A stretch of DNA of 11,958 nucleotides from Spirogloea muscicola (Eukaryota > Streptophyta > Zygnematophyceae > Spirogloeales > Spirogloeaceae), in contig WELB01000069.1 of NCBI GenBank assembly GCA_009602725.1, positions 390,182 to 402,139 of the forward strand, written 5' to 3'. Every line of letters begins with the position of its first letter. Position 1 is the stretch's first letter. Position numbers and translations under genes: made by a program. Below, piece after piece: positions 1 through 6,916 of the stretch. Below the pieces are notes generated by a model. That model made no database searches. It was not told the origin of the DNA and saw nothing but the letters and a program-made list of their open reading frames with translations.

Positions 1-45
1 GCCGCAGCGGCGTCACGGCCGCAGCGGCGGCGGCGCCGGCCCTGC

Positions 46-884
46 ATGGAGCTGGGCATGCTCCGCATTACGGCAGTGGGCGGCGGCCCAGCCTCGTCTG
101 CCGCAGCCAGCGCGAGGCTGCCGCTGAGGTGGTCAGGGCTGGCCGCCGCAGAGGACCGCTGGCGCCGACGCTGCAAGCTCAGGCAGCCGCCCCTGGCGCC
201 GGCGAGGGCGACGCTCAGCGGTGCCGCCGGTGCTGCGGAGGGCCAGCCGCCACCGTCTCAAGGAGCTGGCTCCGGCATCGGCGGCAGAGGGCCGGGCCCC
301 ACGCGGCTCGGGCGGCTCGTGGGCACCGCTGCCCGGCGACTGCAGGTTCAGAACTCCCACTGGACGCCGCTGCCCAAGCGCTGCCATGGCTCTGAGAATC
401 CGTAACTTTAAATCCTAATCCCAAAACCCTTACACTCTAAACCTTAACCCTAAACCCTATTATCTTAGTAATTTGACCTCGGTGTCAAGCCGTAACTGTA
501 GCTCCTGAAGCAGTCTGTCCTGGAGCAGCCGCCGGCGTCTCAGCAGCCAGCGCTCCGACAGGGCGGTTGGTCGCGCAGGCGCGGTGGGCGGAGTCGCGGC
601 AGCTGCTGCCGCTGCAGGTGCTGGCGCTGCTCGCCGGCTTCTTCTGCGCCAACGCGCTCGCCACCGTGCTCGGGCAGACGGGCGACTGGGACGTCCTCGT
701 CTCGGGCTTCCTCGTCGCCGCCATCGAGGGCCTCGGCCGCCTCGCCTATGGTCGCCGCGCCGGCGGCGCCAGCGCCCGCACCGGCCGGCCCACCCCCTGG
801 CGGCGCTTCTTGGGGCTGCTCAACCTTTGGAAAGCGGGCCTCGTCTATGGGCTGTTCGTTGATGCCTTCAAGCTCGGCAGCTGA
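46..884 (+). CDS. ycf20: Ycf20-like (DUF565) chloroplast membrane protein, two exons
   Basis: Exons 46-345 and 579-884 join in phase 0 to give about 201 residues. The intron 346-578 starts GT after CTGCAG and ends CGCAG. Family hallmarks appear in order: TRLGRLV near residues 86-92, a hydrophobic helix with GFFCANALATVLGQTGDWD near 120-137, a second helix with VAAIEG, a basic linker, and the C-terminal signature LLNLWKAGLVYGLFVDAFKL near 180-199, then GS and stop. These match plant and algal Ycf20-like proteins, chloroplast membrane proteins linked in Arabidopsis to thermal dissipation of excess light (established knowledge). Residues 1-85 are rich in Ala, Arg and Ser and fit a transit peptide. 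The start is uncertain: the frame is open from 46 back to the window edge, so the gene may begin upstream. No TGTAA signal was found downstream. The identity is strong; the exact splice sites are inferred from phase and from family alignment. Confidence 0.88.
346..578 (+). other. Intron of the Ycf20-like gene
   Basis: A GT-AG intron of 233 bases. It is bounded by a phase-0 donor at 346 and a phase-0 acceptor after position 578. The nearer AG at 560-561 gives the wrong phase. Its middle is AT-richer than the exons and carries telomere-like repeats. Confidence 0.7.
411..460. repeat. Degenerate telomere-like repeats (CCCTAAA type)
   Basis: The stretch reads as imperfect repeats of CCCTAAA: AATCCTAATCCC, AAAACCCTTA, CTAAACCTTAACCC, then an intact AACCCTAAACCCTAT at 446-460. 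CCCTAAA is the complement of the plant-type telomere repeat TTTAGGG. It lies inside the Ycf20 intron, so this is an interstitial remnant and not a chromosome end. Confidence 0.6.
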
Positions 885-1640
885 ACATTGAGCTGTGTGG
901 GCACATCGCCTGACCTGCGGCAGATATCCAGCAAGCAGCTTACTTGATTCTACTGTCCCATTCATTGGTTAGCCCACACCACTCTAGCCTAAAGCCTGTA
1001 CTATACATCATGCTTTCCTTAGACTCAACACTGAGCTCTTGACACCTGCATGTCAGGTCAATCTTATCACGGCACGTAGAATGCTTACGCTCCATCGAGC
1101 ACGTTGCTCCGAGCCATTCGTAGACCAGTCCCAAATCATCCTCTTTTACCATGCTTTTTTGCAACCCAGCATGTCGGAGACTTGTCAACTTTCTAGATAG
1201 GCAGTCCATCTTCTAGCCTTCTCAGGCTTACTCCATAATCAAAAGCAGACGCTAGGCCCGCCAGGGGCAAGAAGGGCAAGAGATTGAAGATGTTGAAAAG
1301 GCTTGCGTGCATGTGCTGCAACGACATCGATTCTTGCCTATACGTTTTGACACTGATACACATTAGGTGTACTTACTCCGACTGCATAAGTACAATAAGT
1401 GAAAATTGCAGATTAGGCCTCTGCAATCACGCAGCCAGGCTGCGTGGTGCAGCAGTCGCAGGGCCAACATGAATGCTTGGCCATGAGGCAGCTGAAGCGG
1501 CACACTGTCAGAGGCAAGAGGGAAACCCCTTACAACGCGGTCCATGAACTGGCAGAGGAGAAAGGCCCCACTGCCAAGCGCATCTGTCTTTACTGTGTGT
1601 TGTGGCTGGCAACGACTTTCAAACTTGCCACTGAGCCTAA
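885..1640. other. Intergenic and 3' UTR region, no gene seen
   Basis: This is AT-richer sequence between the Ycf20 stop and the 3' end of the convergent minus-strand gene. The open frames here are short, show no recognisable domain and lack the GC-rich codon bias of the flanking genes. Two abutting hairpins sit at 1405-1446. I found no clear polyadenylation signal for the Ycf20-like gene. Confidence 0.6.
1405..1446. other. Two abutting perfect inverted repeats
   Basis: ATTGCAGA (1405-1412) and TCTGCAAT (1420-1427) form an 8-bp stem with a 7-nt loop. The next base starts CACGCAGCC (1428-1436), which pairs with GGCTGCGTG (1438-1446) around a single central base. The function is unknown. Confidence 0.55.
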
Positions 1641-1644
1641 TAGC

Positions 1645-1680
1645 TTACAAAGAAGCGGCAGATCAACAATCTGCCGCTTC
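1645..1680 (-). terminator. 3' UTR hairpin and TGTAA polyadenylation signal
   Basis: On the minus strand a perfect 12-bp hairpin (arms GAAGCGGCAGAT 1680-1669 and ATCTGCCGCTTC 1663-1652, 5-nt loop) is followed after two bases by TGTAA (1649-1645), the usual chlorophyte polyadenylation signal. It lies about 120 bases past the stop at 1802 of the minus-strand gene, so it most likely marks that gene's mRNA 3' end. Confidence 0.6.
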
Positions 1681-1801
1681 CCCAGGTGTTACCTGTCAAT
1701 TCTCCTCAAGTACAGCGCCTGGGTGCTATGCAGGCTGACTATATACACAGAGAGGTGCAGTGATGAGCACCACAGCAGGCGCTGGCCCAGCTGGAGGGTC
1801 C

Positions 1802-2894
1802 TCAGGCTTTGCTCTCTGCTGCAGCAGTGACTGAACTGTCGCTCCCTAGCACTGCCACAGCCTTGGCAGGCTCGTCCTTGAGGGGGCCAGCATCGAAGAG
1901 CTCCCGCTGCTTGCGCGCGCTTGCGCTTGCAAGGCCCGCAGCGGCTGCGGCCCGTCTCACCGTGTACTGTGTGGCGCTGGCGCCAGTTGACAGGCATTGC
2001 CAGGCAAGCCACAGGCACAGAGCGCAACCTGGTGCAACGCAAGTGAAACAAGTAGCGGCGCCTGCTTTCAGAAACGAGCAATCAGAACTATCACACATGC
2101 AGAGTGATGGGGCAAAACTGAGACTACATTTGCAAGGTTGAGGAAGGCATTGAGGAAGGAAGGAGGGAGGTGGAAGCAAGACGGTGAACAAAGGTAAAGC
2201 GGGAAGGAGATGCGATGAAGAGGGCCAGCAAGAGGGAGGACGTAACCGGAAGAGAGACAGCGGACAGGAAAGCGAGAGCCAGAGAGAAAAGAGGGAGGTG
2301 GAACGGAGAATAATGGGCTTTCGAAGAGGAAGAACGGAGCGCGCACGCACCAGCACAGCAGACAGTGAAACCGATCGCGGCCAGTGTGAGGAGGCTGACG
2401 GCGGTGGCAGCCGCGACCACAGTACCAGCGAACAGCGCCACGACGGCCACCAGGAAGAACGCGAGGAAGGTGCCGATGGCGCCGAGCGTGACTACGAAGG
2501 CGACGAGCACGGCGTTGGCCAGCGCCGCGGCGACAATGATGACGAACATGGCGAAGCCGGTGAGCGCAATCAGGACCACCGCCAGGGCCTGCACGGCCGA
2601 AGGCGCTGGATGGCTTAGCAAAAACTCGCCTTGGCGACAGTCTACGACCGGACTTGAACCGGAGACCTTGCCCTTACCAAAAGGCCGCGCTGACTGCGAC
2701 TCACTGGCAAGACCAGGCTCTTCCCGGCGGCGGCGGTCATGGAATGGTTGCCTCACCGACACAGCGGCGATGGTGCGCCAGAGCGGGCCGCGGCGGGCCC
2801 AGCGCCGCGCCGCCAGGAGCGTGCGCCCGAGCGCGACGCGCAGCCGCGGGCTCCTGGCGGCCAGCACTGCCAGCGGGCGCCGGGACGAGGCCAT
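1802..2894 (-). CDS. Hypothetical membrane protein with a long charge-free hydrophobic domain, three exons
   Basis: Model on the minus strand: exon 1 2894-2757, exon 2 2588-2351, exon 3 2028-1802, giving 200 residues. The donors (GTGAGG, GTGCGT) and acceptors (GTGCAG, ACCAG) agree in phase, and the second intron is pyrimidine-rich on this strand. The first in-frame ATG (2894) opens with MASSRRPLAVLAARSPRLRV, a basic, acid-free N-terminus like an organelle transit peptide. Exon 2 and the start of exon 3 give about 100 residues with no charged residue and no proline, enough for three or four membrane spans. The C-terminus is hydrophilic (ASARKQREL onward). The frame stays open from 2894 upstream to a GTG at 3173, so a longer, glycine-rich N-terminus or a further 5' exon is possible. 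An alternative first-intron pair is GTGAGT near 2706 with the earlier AG near 2603. I do not recognise the family. The hydrophobic block recalls oleosin-type lipid-droplet proteins in length only; no proline knot is present. Confidence 0.55.
2620..2700 (-). ncRNA. tRNA-like, pol III-type element inside an intron
   Basis: The minus strand carries GGTTCAAGTCC (2660-2650), which fits the pol III B box and a tRNA T-loop, flanked by a 4-bp CCGG/CCGG stem. Upstream is a D-arm-like GCCTTTTGGTAAGGGC (2684-2669). Downstream are a perfect TCGCC-AA-GGCGA hairpin and a TTTTT run (2624-2620), as in a pol III terminator. An anticodon arm and a matched acceptor stem are missing, so this is not a functional tRNA; it could be a tRNA relic or a short SINE. 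It lies in the first intron of the minus-strand gene, on the same strand. Confidence 0.35.
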
Positions 2895-3084
2895 TTCCGC
2901 GGCCGCCTCCCATGCCAGGCTGCCGAGGCTGTCATCGGAGCGCGCCGGCGCCGCCTTGACCGCCTTGGCCGCCGGCGCCGCATGCGACGCCTTCAACGTC
3001 GGCTCCTGCGGCGGCTGCGGCGGCAGCGGGACTGCCACGTCTGCTTGCCGTGAAGCTGCCACGGCAGTGCTGCCAGCATCCACC

Positions 3085-3131
3085 ACGCCGCCGACGCCGC
3101 CAACGCCGCCGCCGCCGCCGCCGCCGCCGAG
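3085..3131. repeat. CCG/GCC microsatellite
   Basis: A run of GCC-type triplets, purest at about 3104-3129. It encodes the glycine run in the upstream extension of the minus-strand frame, or is 5' UTR if the start at 2894 is correct. Confidence 0.7.
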
Positions 3132-3260
3132 ACCACGGCTGCCACCAGACGGCAGCCGTTTGGTAACCGGCACTTATTCCCCATTCGAATGGGCCACCTG
3201 GCCCACGTTAGCATTCCCTCTTTGAGGCACGGCAGGGCTGCTCCGCGCGCCATGTCCACN

Positions 3261-3292
<32 letters not shown>

Positions 3293-3311
3293 AGGCGGCG
3301 GCGGCGGCGGC
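3261..3311. repeat. GGC microsatellite next to an ambiguous base
   Basis: About 17 GGC triplets with one GGA interruption directly follow the only N of the window (3260). It is complementary in sequence to the CCG tract about 150 bases upstream, so the two could pair. The repeat length should be treated as unreliable. Confidence 0.8.
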
Positions 3312-3438
3312 GTGGGGAGTGGAGAGCTGGCGGTGCCACGGGAGCTGGCTGTCCTTGCCAGATGTCGCCAGCAGATGCGCTTCAGCTGAACGGCGTGTGC
3401 CAGTGGCTTAGTGGCACGTGGATACAAAACGAGGTGAG

Positions 3439-3560
3439 CTTGTGCCTTTGTTTTCTTAGCGCTTCCTCTGGCCCCCTTCTCGTACTTTGTTCATTCTTTC
3501 TTGGGCTGGCTTTTCCAGCCCCTATCCTCAATGGGCGAGCCCTCCTCCTCTTCCCATTCT
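3439..3560 (+). mobile_element. Retroelement 3' tail, copy 1
   Basis: This is a direct repeat of 3702-3822, mostly identical by eye. It includes TTAGCGCTTCC, the stem-loop GGGCTGG/CCAGCCC (3503-3509 and 3515-3521) and CTCAATGGGCGAGCCC. No clear coding end precedes it. It is interpreted as the 3' UTR of a 5'-truncated non-LTR retrotransposon copy. Confidence 0.6.
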
Positions 3561-3569
3561 AGCGTCCCG

Positions 3570-3822
3570 CAAGCCATCGTCGCCTGCTACAGAATGCGGC
3601 TATCATTGGGTCTCATTGGGCCCCCTTCCAGGCGCCTATCCTCTCTGATCTGCGGCTGCTTAGCAGGGGTTACTGAGTGATTCGTAGCAGCTCTGCTTCG
3701 TCTTGTGCTTGCTTTCCTTAGCGCTTCCCCTGGCCCCCTTCTCGTACTTTGTTCATTCTTTTTTGGGCTGGCTTGTCCAGCCCCTCTCCTCAATGGGCGA
3801 GCCCTTTCTTGTCTACAGTGCT
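3570..3822 (+). mobile_element. Retroelement C-terminus plus 3' tail, copy 2
   Basis: An open stretch ends with DLRLLSRGY and TGA (3647-3676), preceded by FQAPILS, which resembles FQATSHS before the same ending at 9877-9906. The tail follows from 3702, with the stem-loop at 3765-3771 and 3777-3783 and the CTCAATGGGCGAGCCC motif. It is a 5'-truncated copy. Confidence 0.6.
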
Positions 3823-3825
3823 CCC

Positions 3826-3920
3826 AGGCACTCAGGAGAGAAAGCGCGGCCACAATATCTGGTGGCTGGGAGAGGCCAGCCCAAAGGAATGCACAAGGTC
3901 TGAAGGAGCCGGAGTGCTAA
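3826..3920 (-). mobile_element. Retroelement 3' tail, copy 3, inverted
   Basis: Read on the minus strand it begins CCGGCTCCTTC, then ACCTTGTGCATTCC and GGGCTGG with a CCAGCC partner. This matches the plus-strand tails, especially 9920-9955. It sits tail to tail with copy 2. Confidence 0.5.
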
Positions 3921-4094
3921 GGACTAAGACATCAGCAAGGGGACGCTCAGTAAGCTCTAGTCAGAAGATGCAAGTCGGAATAGCTCGCAGGCGGAAACAC
4001 GTTGCCCTGACGAAGCCGGCTGCCGCCGGGGCACTCGCGATACACCAGCGTGCTGGGCGTGCATCAGGCCAGGCTAACGGCTTCCGTGGTGGTA

Positions 4095-4125
4095 GTCGAA
4101 AGTGCTCGCCCATTGAGGATATGGT
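4095..4125 (-). mobile_element. Retroelement 3' tail fragment, copy 4, inverted
   Basis: On the minus strand this short piece reads ATATCCTCAATGGGCGAGC, matching the end of copies 1 and 2 after the stem-loop. The stem-loop itself is missing. Confidence 0.4.
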
Positions 4126-4354
4126 GGTCTGGCTGCTCGGCTTAGCTTGTCAAATATGCATGTGCTCACACGAGGAGATTAATGGCCCCCCTTAGCCAAC
4201 TCATAACCCCGTTACCAGGACATTTGTAAGGCTAGATTTGGCCTCCCTTTCAGTTTCACGCGCACCGCGCGCCTTCTCTCTCTCTTCCCGAAGGGGCAAT
4301 GGTGTGTCTTCTGAGTTGATCGAGGGCCTGAATGGCAAAGGGGCGGGGGCTGTG

Positions 4355-4465
4355 AGGGGAAGTGGCACTCCCAAAGAGAGCAAGTGCTCGCCCACAGAAG
4401 CAGGGGCTGGGAAAGGCCAGCCCAAAAAGAATAGACAAGGTCCAGAGAGCCAAGATGTGCCTAAA
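4355..4465 (-). mobile_element. Retroelement 3' tail, copy 5, inverted
   Basis: The minus strand reads CTCTGGACCTTGTCTATTC, then the intact 7-bp stem (4404-4410 with 4417-4423), then GTGGGCGAGCACTTGC and GGGAGTGCCACTTC. The last motif is also found at the end of copies 7 and 9, which confirms the family membership. Confidence 0.55.
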
Positions 4466-4522
4466 ATCCACACAGCTAGACACGAGACTCCACAGATGAA
4501 AGCTTCCTTCAGTCCTGGCCTC

Positions 4523-4611
4523 CTGGCAGCTGCGCCGGGTGGAGGCAGATCTGCTGCAGCTCGAGATCATGACTGTCGTGGCCATGATGATGCTGCACGG
4601 GGAGGACGAGA
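4523..4611 (+). repeat. Inverted-repeat arm shared with 5861-5950
   Basis: The transposase N-terminal coding segment recurs in inverted orientation in the facing ORF. Over 4548-4611 I see one mismatch in 64 bases (ATC versus AAC in one codon). Homology stops abruptly after GAGGACGAGA at 4611. Left of 4548 the similarity is weaker but recognisable. Confidence 0.75.
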
Positions 4612-5600
4612 GAGCACCGCGCCTCCTGTGGAGCTGCACGCAGCCGACCGGCTGGCTCCAGCAGCTGCAGGTCGACTTCACCGAGCAGCATTTCCGGAAG
4701 CGCCTGAGAGTGTCGCGCAGAGTCTTGACAAGCTGGTCCGGGCTCTCGGCGGCACAGTGAAGAAGCGGGACACGGGGTTCAGAGCAGCTGTGCCGGTGGC
4801 AGCGAGGATGGCGGCCACGCTGCACCGCCTGGCAACCGGAAGACCTATCAGGGCACATCCGATCTTCTGGGATTTCGGAGTGCACGGTTAGCATCATCAT
4901 CAGAGAGGTGCTGATCGCCATCAAAGACATCCTGCTGCCGGAGCAAGTCAAGTGGCCGACGCACGAGGAGATGGCCGGCATGGCCGCCGAACACCAGAAG
5001 CTCGCAGGCATCCCGTGCGTCATCGGCGCAGTCGACGGCTCGCACACCCCCATTATGGCTCCAAGATTACCCCGGAGACTACTACAACCGGAAGAACCAC
5101 CACTCCGTGGTCCTGCAGGTGGTTGCTGACGCAAACCTCAAGATCTGGAATTTCGACGTCGACCGGCAGCATCCAAGACTTCACGGTCTTCTAGCAGAGC
5201 AGGATCGGCCTGGCGTGCGCGAGCGGGAGACTTGGAGACTACTGTTTGCTTGGGGATGCAGCCTATCCGTCGCGTGGATACATGTTGAGTCCTTACAAAG
5301 GCTGCCGGGAGGGGTTGTCAGCCCTCCAACAGGCAGTCAAGCTCCAGAATGGTGGTCGAGCAGGCCTTGGGACCTCTGAAGGGGCGGTTCAGAATAATTC
5401 AGAAGCGGATAGACGTCCGACTCAAAACTGTGCCCCTCCATGTCGGGGCTTGCATCGTCTTGCACAACGTGTGCATTGACGACAACGATGCGGTCGATGC
5501 CGACTGGATGCTAGACTGCGAGCCCGCGGACGAGGAGGACAACATCAACCACTCAATGTCCAAGAAGCGGCTCAAGGCGCTCAGAGGAGGGATGCGCTAG
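4523..5600 (+). pseudogene. PIF/Harbinger (HARBI1-like, DDE_Tnp_4) transposase, frameshifted
   Basis: The conserved order of a Harbinger transposase is visible across changing frames: QADLLQLE-like N-terminus (read here as EADLLQLE), TEQHFRKRLRVSRRVL, DKLVRALGGTVKKRDTGFRA, RMAATLHRLATG, TVSIIIREVLIAIKDILLPE, KWPTHEEM, IPCVIGAVDGSHTPI, DYYNRKNHHSVVLQVV, GSIQDFTVF, GDYCLLGDAAYPSRGYM, VVEQALGPLKGRFRII, ACIVLHNVC. The catalytic triad candidates are Asp at 5034-5036, Asp at 5255-5257 and Glu at 5358-5360, all kept. The frame changes near 4720, 4840, 4871, 5062, 5165 and 5345, and an in-frame TAG stands at 5192-5194. The last frame ends at TAG 5598-5600. In the family this enzyme cuts and moves the element together with a Myb/SANT-like partner. 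As it stands it cannot be one protein. Introns explain the breaks poorly because homology continues directly across them. Confidence 0.8.
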
Positions 5601-5698
5601 CACGCACCCTCTATGGACATCAGTCGGACTCTGACGATGGCATGGACTGCGAATATCTTTTAAAGAGATAGCTCGATTCGACTGTTTGCACAGATTCT

Positions 5699-5703
5699 TT
5701 ACA
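5699..5703 (-). terminator. TGTAA polyadenylation signal of the accessory ORF
   Basis: TTACA on the plus strand is TGTAA on minus. It lies 11 bases past the stop codon (5717-5715) of the minus-strand ORF. The spacing is unusually short but possible. Confidence 0.35.
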
Positions 5704-5714
5704 TTAACGGTGCC

Positions 5715-6305
5715 TTACCACAGCTTCTCTATCAGCCTGCTGAGCAGAGACATGATCTCTTCATGCTGTTGCTGCTGCTGTTCTAACATCTGCGTCAACA
5801 GCGTCTCCGGCCTCTCCAGCCGATTCGCCTGTGCGTCGGCCTTCCTCTTCCGCTGACTCGTCTCGTCCTCCCCGTGCAGCATCATCATGGCCACGACAGT
5901 CATGTTCTCGAGCTGCAGCAGATCCGCCTGCGCCCGGCGCCAGCACACCAGCAGATCCGCCTGCGCCCGGCGCCAACACACCAGGACCATGGCAATGACG
6001 CAGCAGATGCGCCTCTGCTGGGGCGCCATGCCTGCAGGCATAGTCGGCAGCGGGGAGGGGGAGCTTGCGTTTGCGGGGGCGCTCGACCAGGCTGCAGGCG
6101 GCGGCGCTGCCGCTGGGGTTTGGAGCTGCTGCCCGGGCCCGCCGGGCAACCAAACCGACCTGGCGGGGCTTGGGAGGGCGGTTTCGCCCGTGCAGGCGGC
6201 CTCGGGCCCCCCGACGTGACCACCCCGCAGTGACCACCTCCTCCCGGCCGCAATCGACACTTTCGGCTGCTTGGGTCCTCGCTTCCATACCCTACTCGAG
6301 AACAT
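5715..6305 (-). CDS. Harbinger accessory ORF (possible ORF1 partner), partial or chimeric
   Basis: The frame is open for 196 residues from ATG 6305 to TAA 5715 and converges on the transposase with a gap of about 114 bases. The N-terminal half is Pro/Ala/Ser-rich and low in complexity. The middle holds an 11-residue tandem duplication (VCWRRAQADLL twice), then QLENMTVVAMMMLHGEDE, which is nearly the transposase N-terminus. The C-terminus (KRKADAQANRLERPETLL, then a glutamine run and EEIMSLLSRLIEKLW) is predicted coiled coil, as at the end of Myb/SANT-like or trihelix-type ORF1 proteins of Harbinger elements. No Myb domain is visible. Such a domain would lie above 6305, where a retroelement copy begins, so the gene may be truncated there. 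The frame choice rests on the C-terminal half; the proline-rich half could be read in other frames. Confidence 0.45.
   Translation of the reverse strand: MFSSRVWKRGPKQPKVSIAAGRRWSLRGGHVGGPEAACTGETALPSPARSVWLPGGPGQQLQTPAAAPPPAAWSSAPANASSPSPLPTMPAGMAPQQRRICCVIAMVLVCWRRAQADLLVCWRRAQADLLQLENMTVVAMMMLHGEDETSQRKRKADAQANRLERPETLLTQMLEQQQQQHEEIMSLLSRLIEKLW
5861..5950 (-). repeat. Inverted-repeat arm shared with 4523-4611
   Basis: The minus strand repeats the transposase N-terminal segment almost exactly. It lies in the middle of the accessory ORF, in frame with it. Confidence 0.75.
5916..5981. repeat. 33-bp tandem duplication, two copies
   Basis: Units 5916-5948 and 5949-5981 differ at one base (CCAGCACAC versus CCAACACAC). 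The length is a multiple of three and keeps the minus-strand frame open, duplicating 11 residues. Confidence 0.85.
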
Positions 6306-6356
6306 AGCGAGTCTGGGATATGCACGACGCGAGGATATGCTCCCAGCCCAGATGGG

Positions 6357-6540
6357 TATGCCGGCAGCCTATCTGTCATTTCTGCGACGTCGAGTGTCAA
6401 CCTGTCTGCAACGAGCTCAGGCGTATGCTCTGCATCAGAAAGCTGGTCGAGCCTTAGCTGCTGGCACAAGAGCTAGTCAATTGCCGTCCGGTATTCGAGC
6501 GTCAGCTAGCGACCTCTATGTGCTGACTCGTGGTTACTGA
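6357..6540 (+). pseudogene. Retroelement ORF C-terminal fragment, copy 6
   Basis: The open frame ends FLRRRVSTCLQRAQAYAL, HQKAGRALAAG and finally SDLYVLTRGY, then TGA 6538-6540. It aligns by eye with the last 60 or so residues of the fragment at 7551-7896 (FRMRLAVSFQRSLAHAVHT) and shares AGRALAA with 9786-9906. The frame is open upstream to 6271, but that part overlaps the Harbinger ORF and shows no similarity. The usual stem-loop tail is not evident after it. Confidence 0.55.
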
Positions 6541-6700
6541 GCGGGTCAGCTTAGCAGCAGGTGACGTACATTTGTCCAATGTGCTTGCCTTTGTACTTGG
6601 CCACACATGGCCTCCCCATCTCTTAATATACACGCATTTTCCTCTACGGGGCGGACGCAACGACCGCTTCCATCCGTTCAAGTGCAAATTGGCCCGTTGG

Positions 6701-6741
6701 CAGCTAGTCTGTCGGCAGCTAGTCTGCAGCTAGTCTGTCGG
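6701..6741. repeat. Short tandem repeat of CAGCTAGTCTGTCGG
   Basis: Three units: 6701-6715, 6716-6726 (shortened) and 6727-6741. They lie directly before the DLRLLTRNY coding end, in the place where copy 6 has a single CAGCTAGCGACC, so this is a local expansion within a retroelement copy. Confidence 0.7.
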
Positions 6742-6916
6742 ATCTGCGGCTCCTCACTCGTAACTACTGAGTGATCCATCCTCCCCCTGTTCTGACAGAG
6801 CATCTTTCGGCCCCTTTGTAGCTGCTAATCGCTTGTAGGCCCCTCCAAACCTTTGTCAATTCTATTTGGGCTGGCTTTTCGCAGCCCTTGCCCCCATTGG
6901 GAGTGCCACTTCTTCT
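6741..6916 (+). mobile_element. Retroelement C-terminal end plus 3' tail, copy 7
   Basis: GATCTGCGG to TGA (6741-6770) encodes DLRLLTRNY and stop. The tail has CCTTTGTCAATTC, GGGCTG (6868-6873) pairing with CAGCCC (6882-6887), and CCCCCATTGGGAGTGCCAC. It ends near 6916, where the next copy starts in a new coding phase, so copies follow each other head to tail. Confidence 0.6.

Noticed and set aside
411-460. True telomere
   Set aside because: The repeats are short, degenerate and flanked on both sides by gene sequence.
540-965. 141-residue open frame on minus
   Set aside because: It is antisense to the well-supported Ycf20 exon 2; its open state reflects the GC-rich coding strand.
1444-1830. 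128-residue plus frame
   Set aside because: It overlaps the 3' UTR hairpin and the last exon of the minus gene; no domain or codon bias.
2640-2700. Functional tRNA gene
   Set aside because: No anticodon arm, and the bases before and after do not form a 7-bp acceptor stem.
2365-3225. 286-residue open frame on plus
   Set aside because: Low-complexity Ala/Arg/Thr/Pro composition, antisense to the membrane-protein exons whose splice phases agree on minus.
4256-5134. 292-residue open frame on minus
   Set aside because: Antisense to the transposase remnant; it shows no domain of its own.
5900-6469. 189-residue minus frame overlapping the accessory ORF
   Set aside because: It lacks the HARBI1-like segment and coiled-coil end found in the chosen frame, and it runs into the retroelement copy.
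4200-6540. Terminal inverted repeats and TWA target duplications of the Harbinger element
   Set aside because: I searched both flanks by eye and found no convincing pair; both ends appear to be overwritten by retroelement tails.
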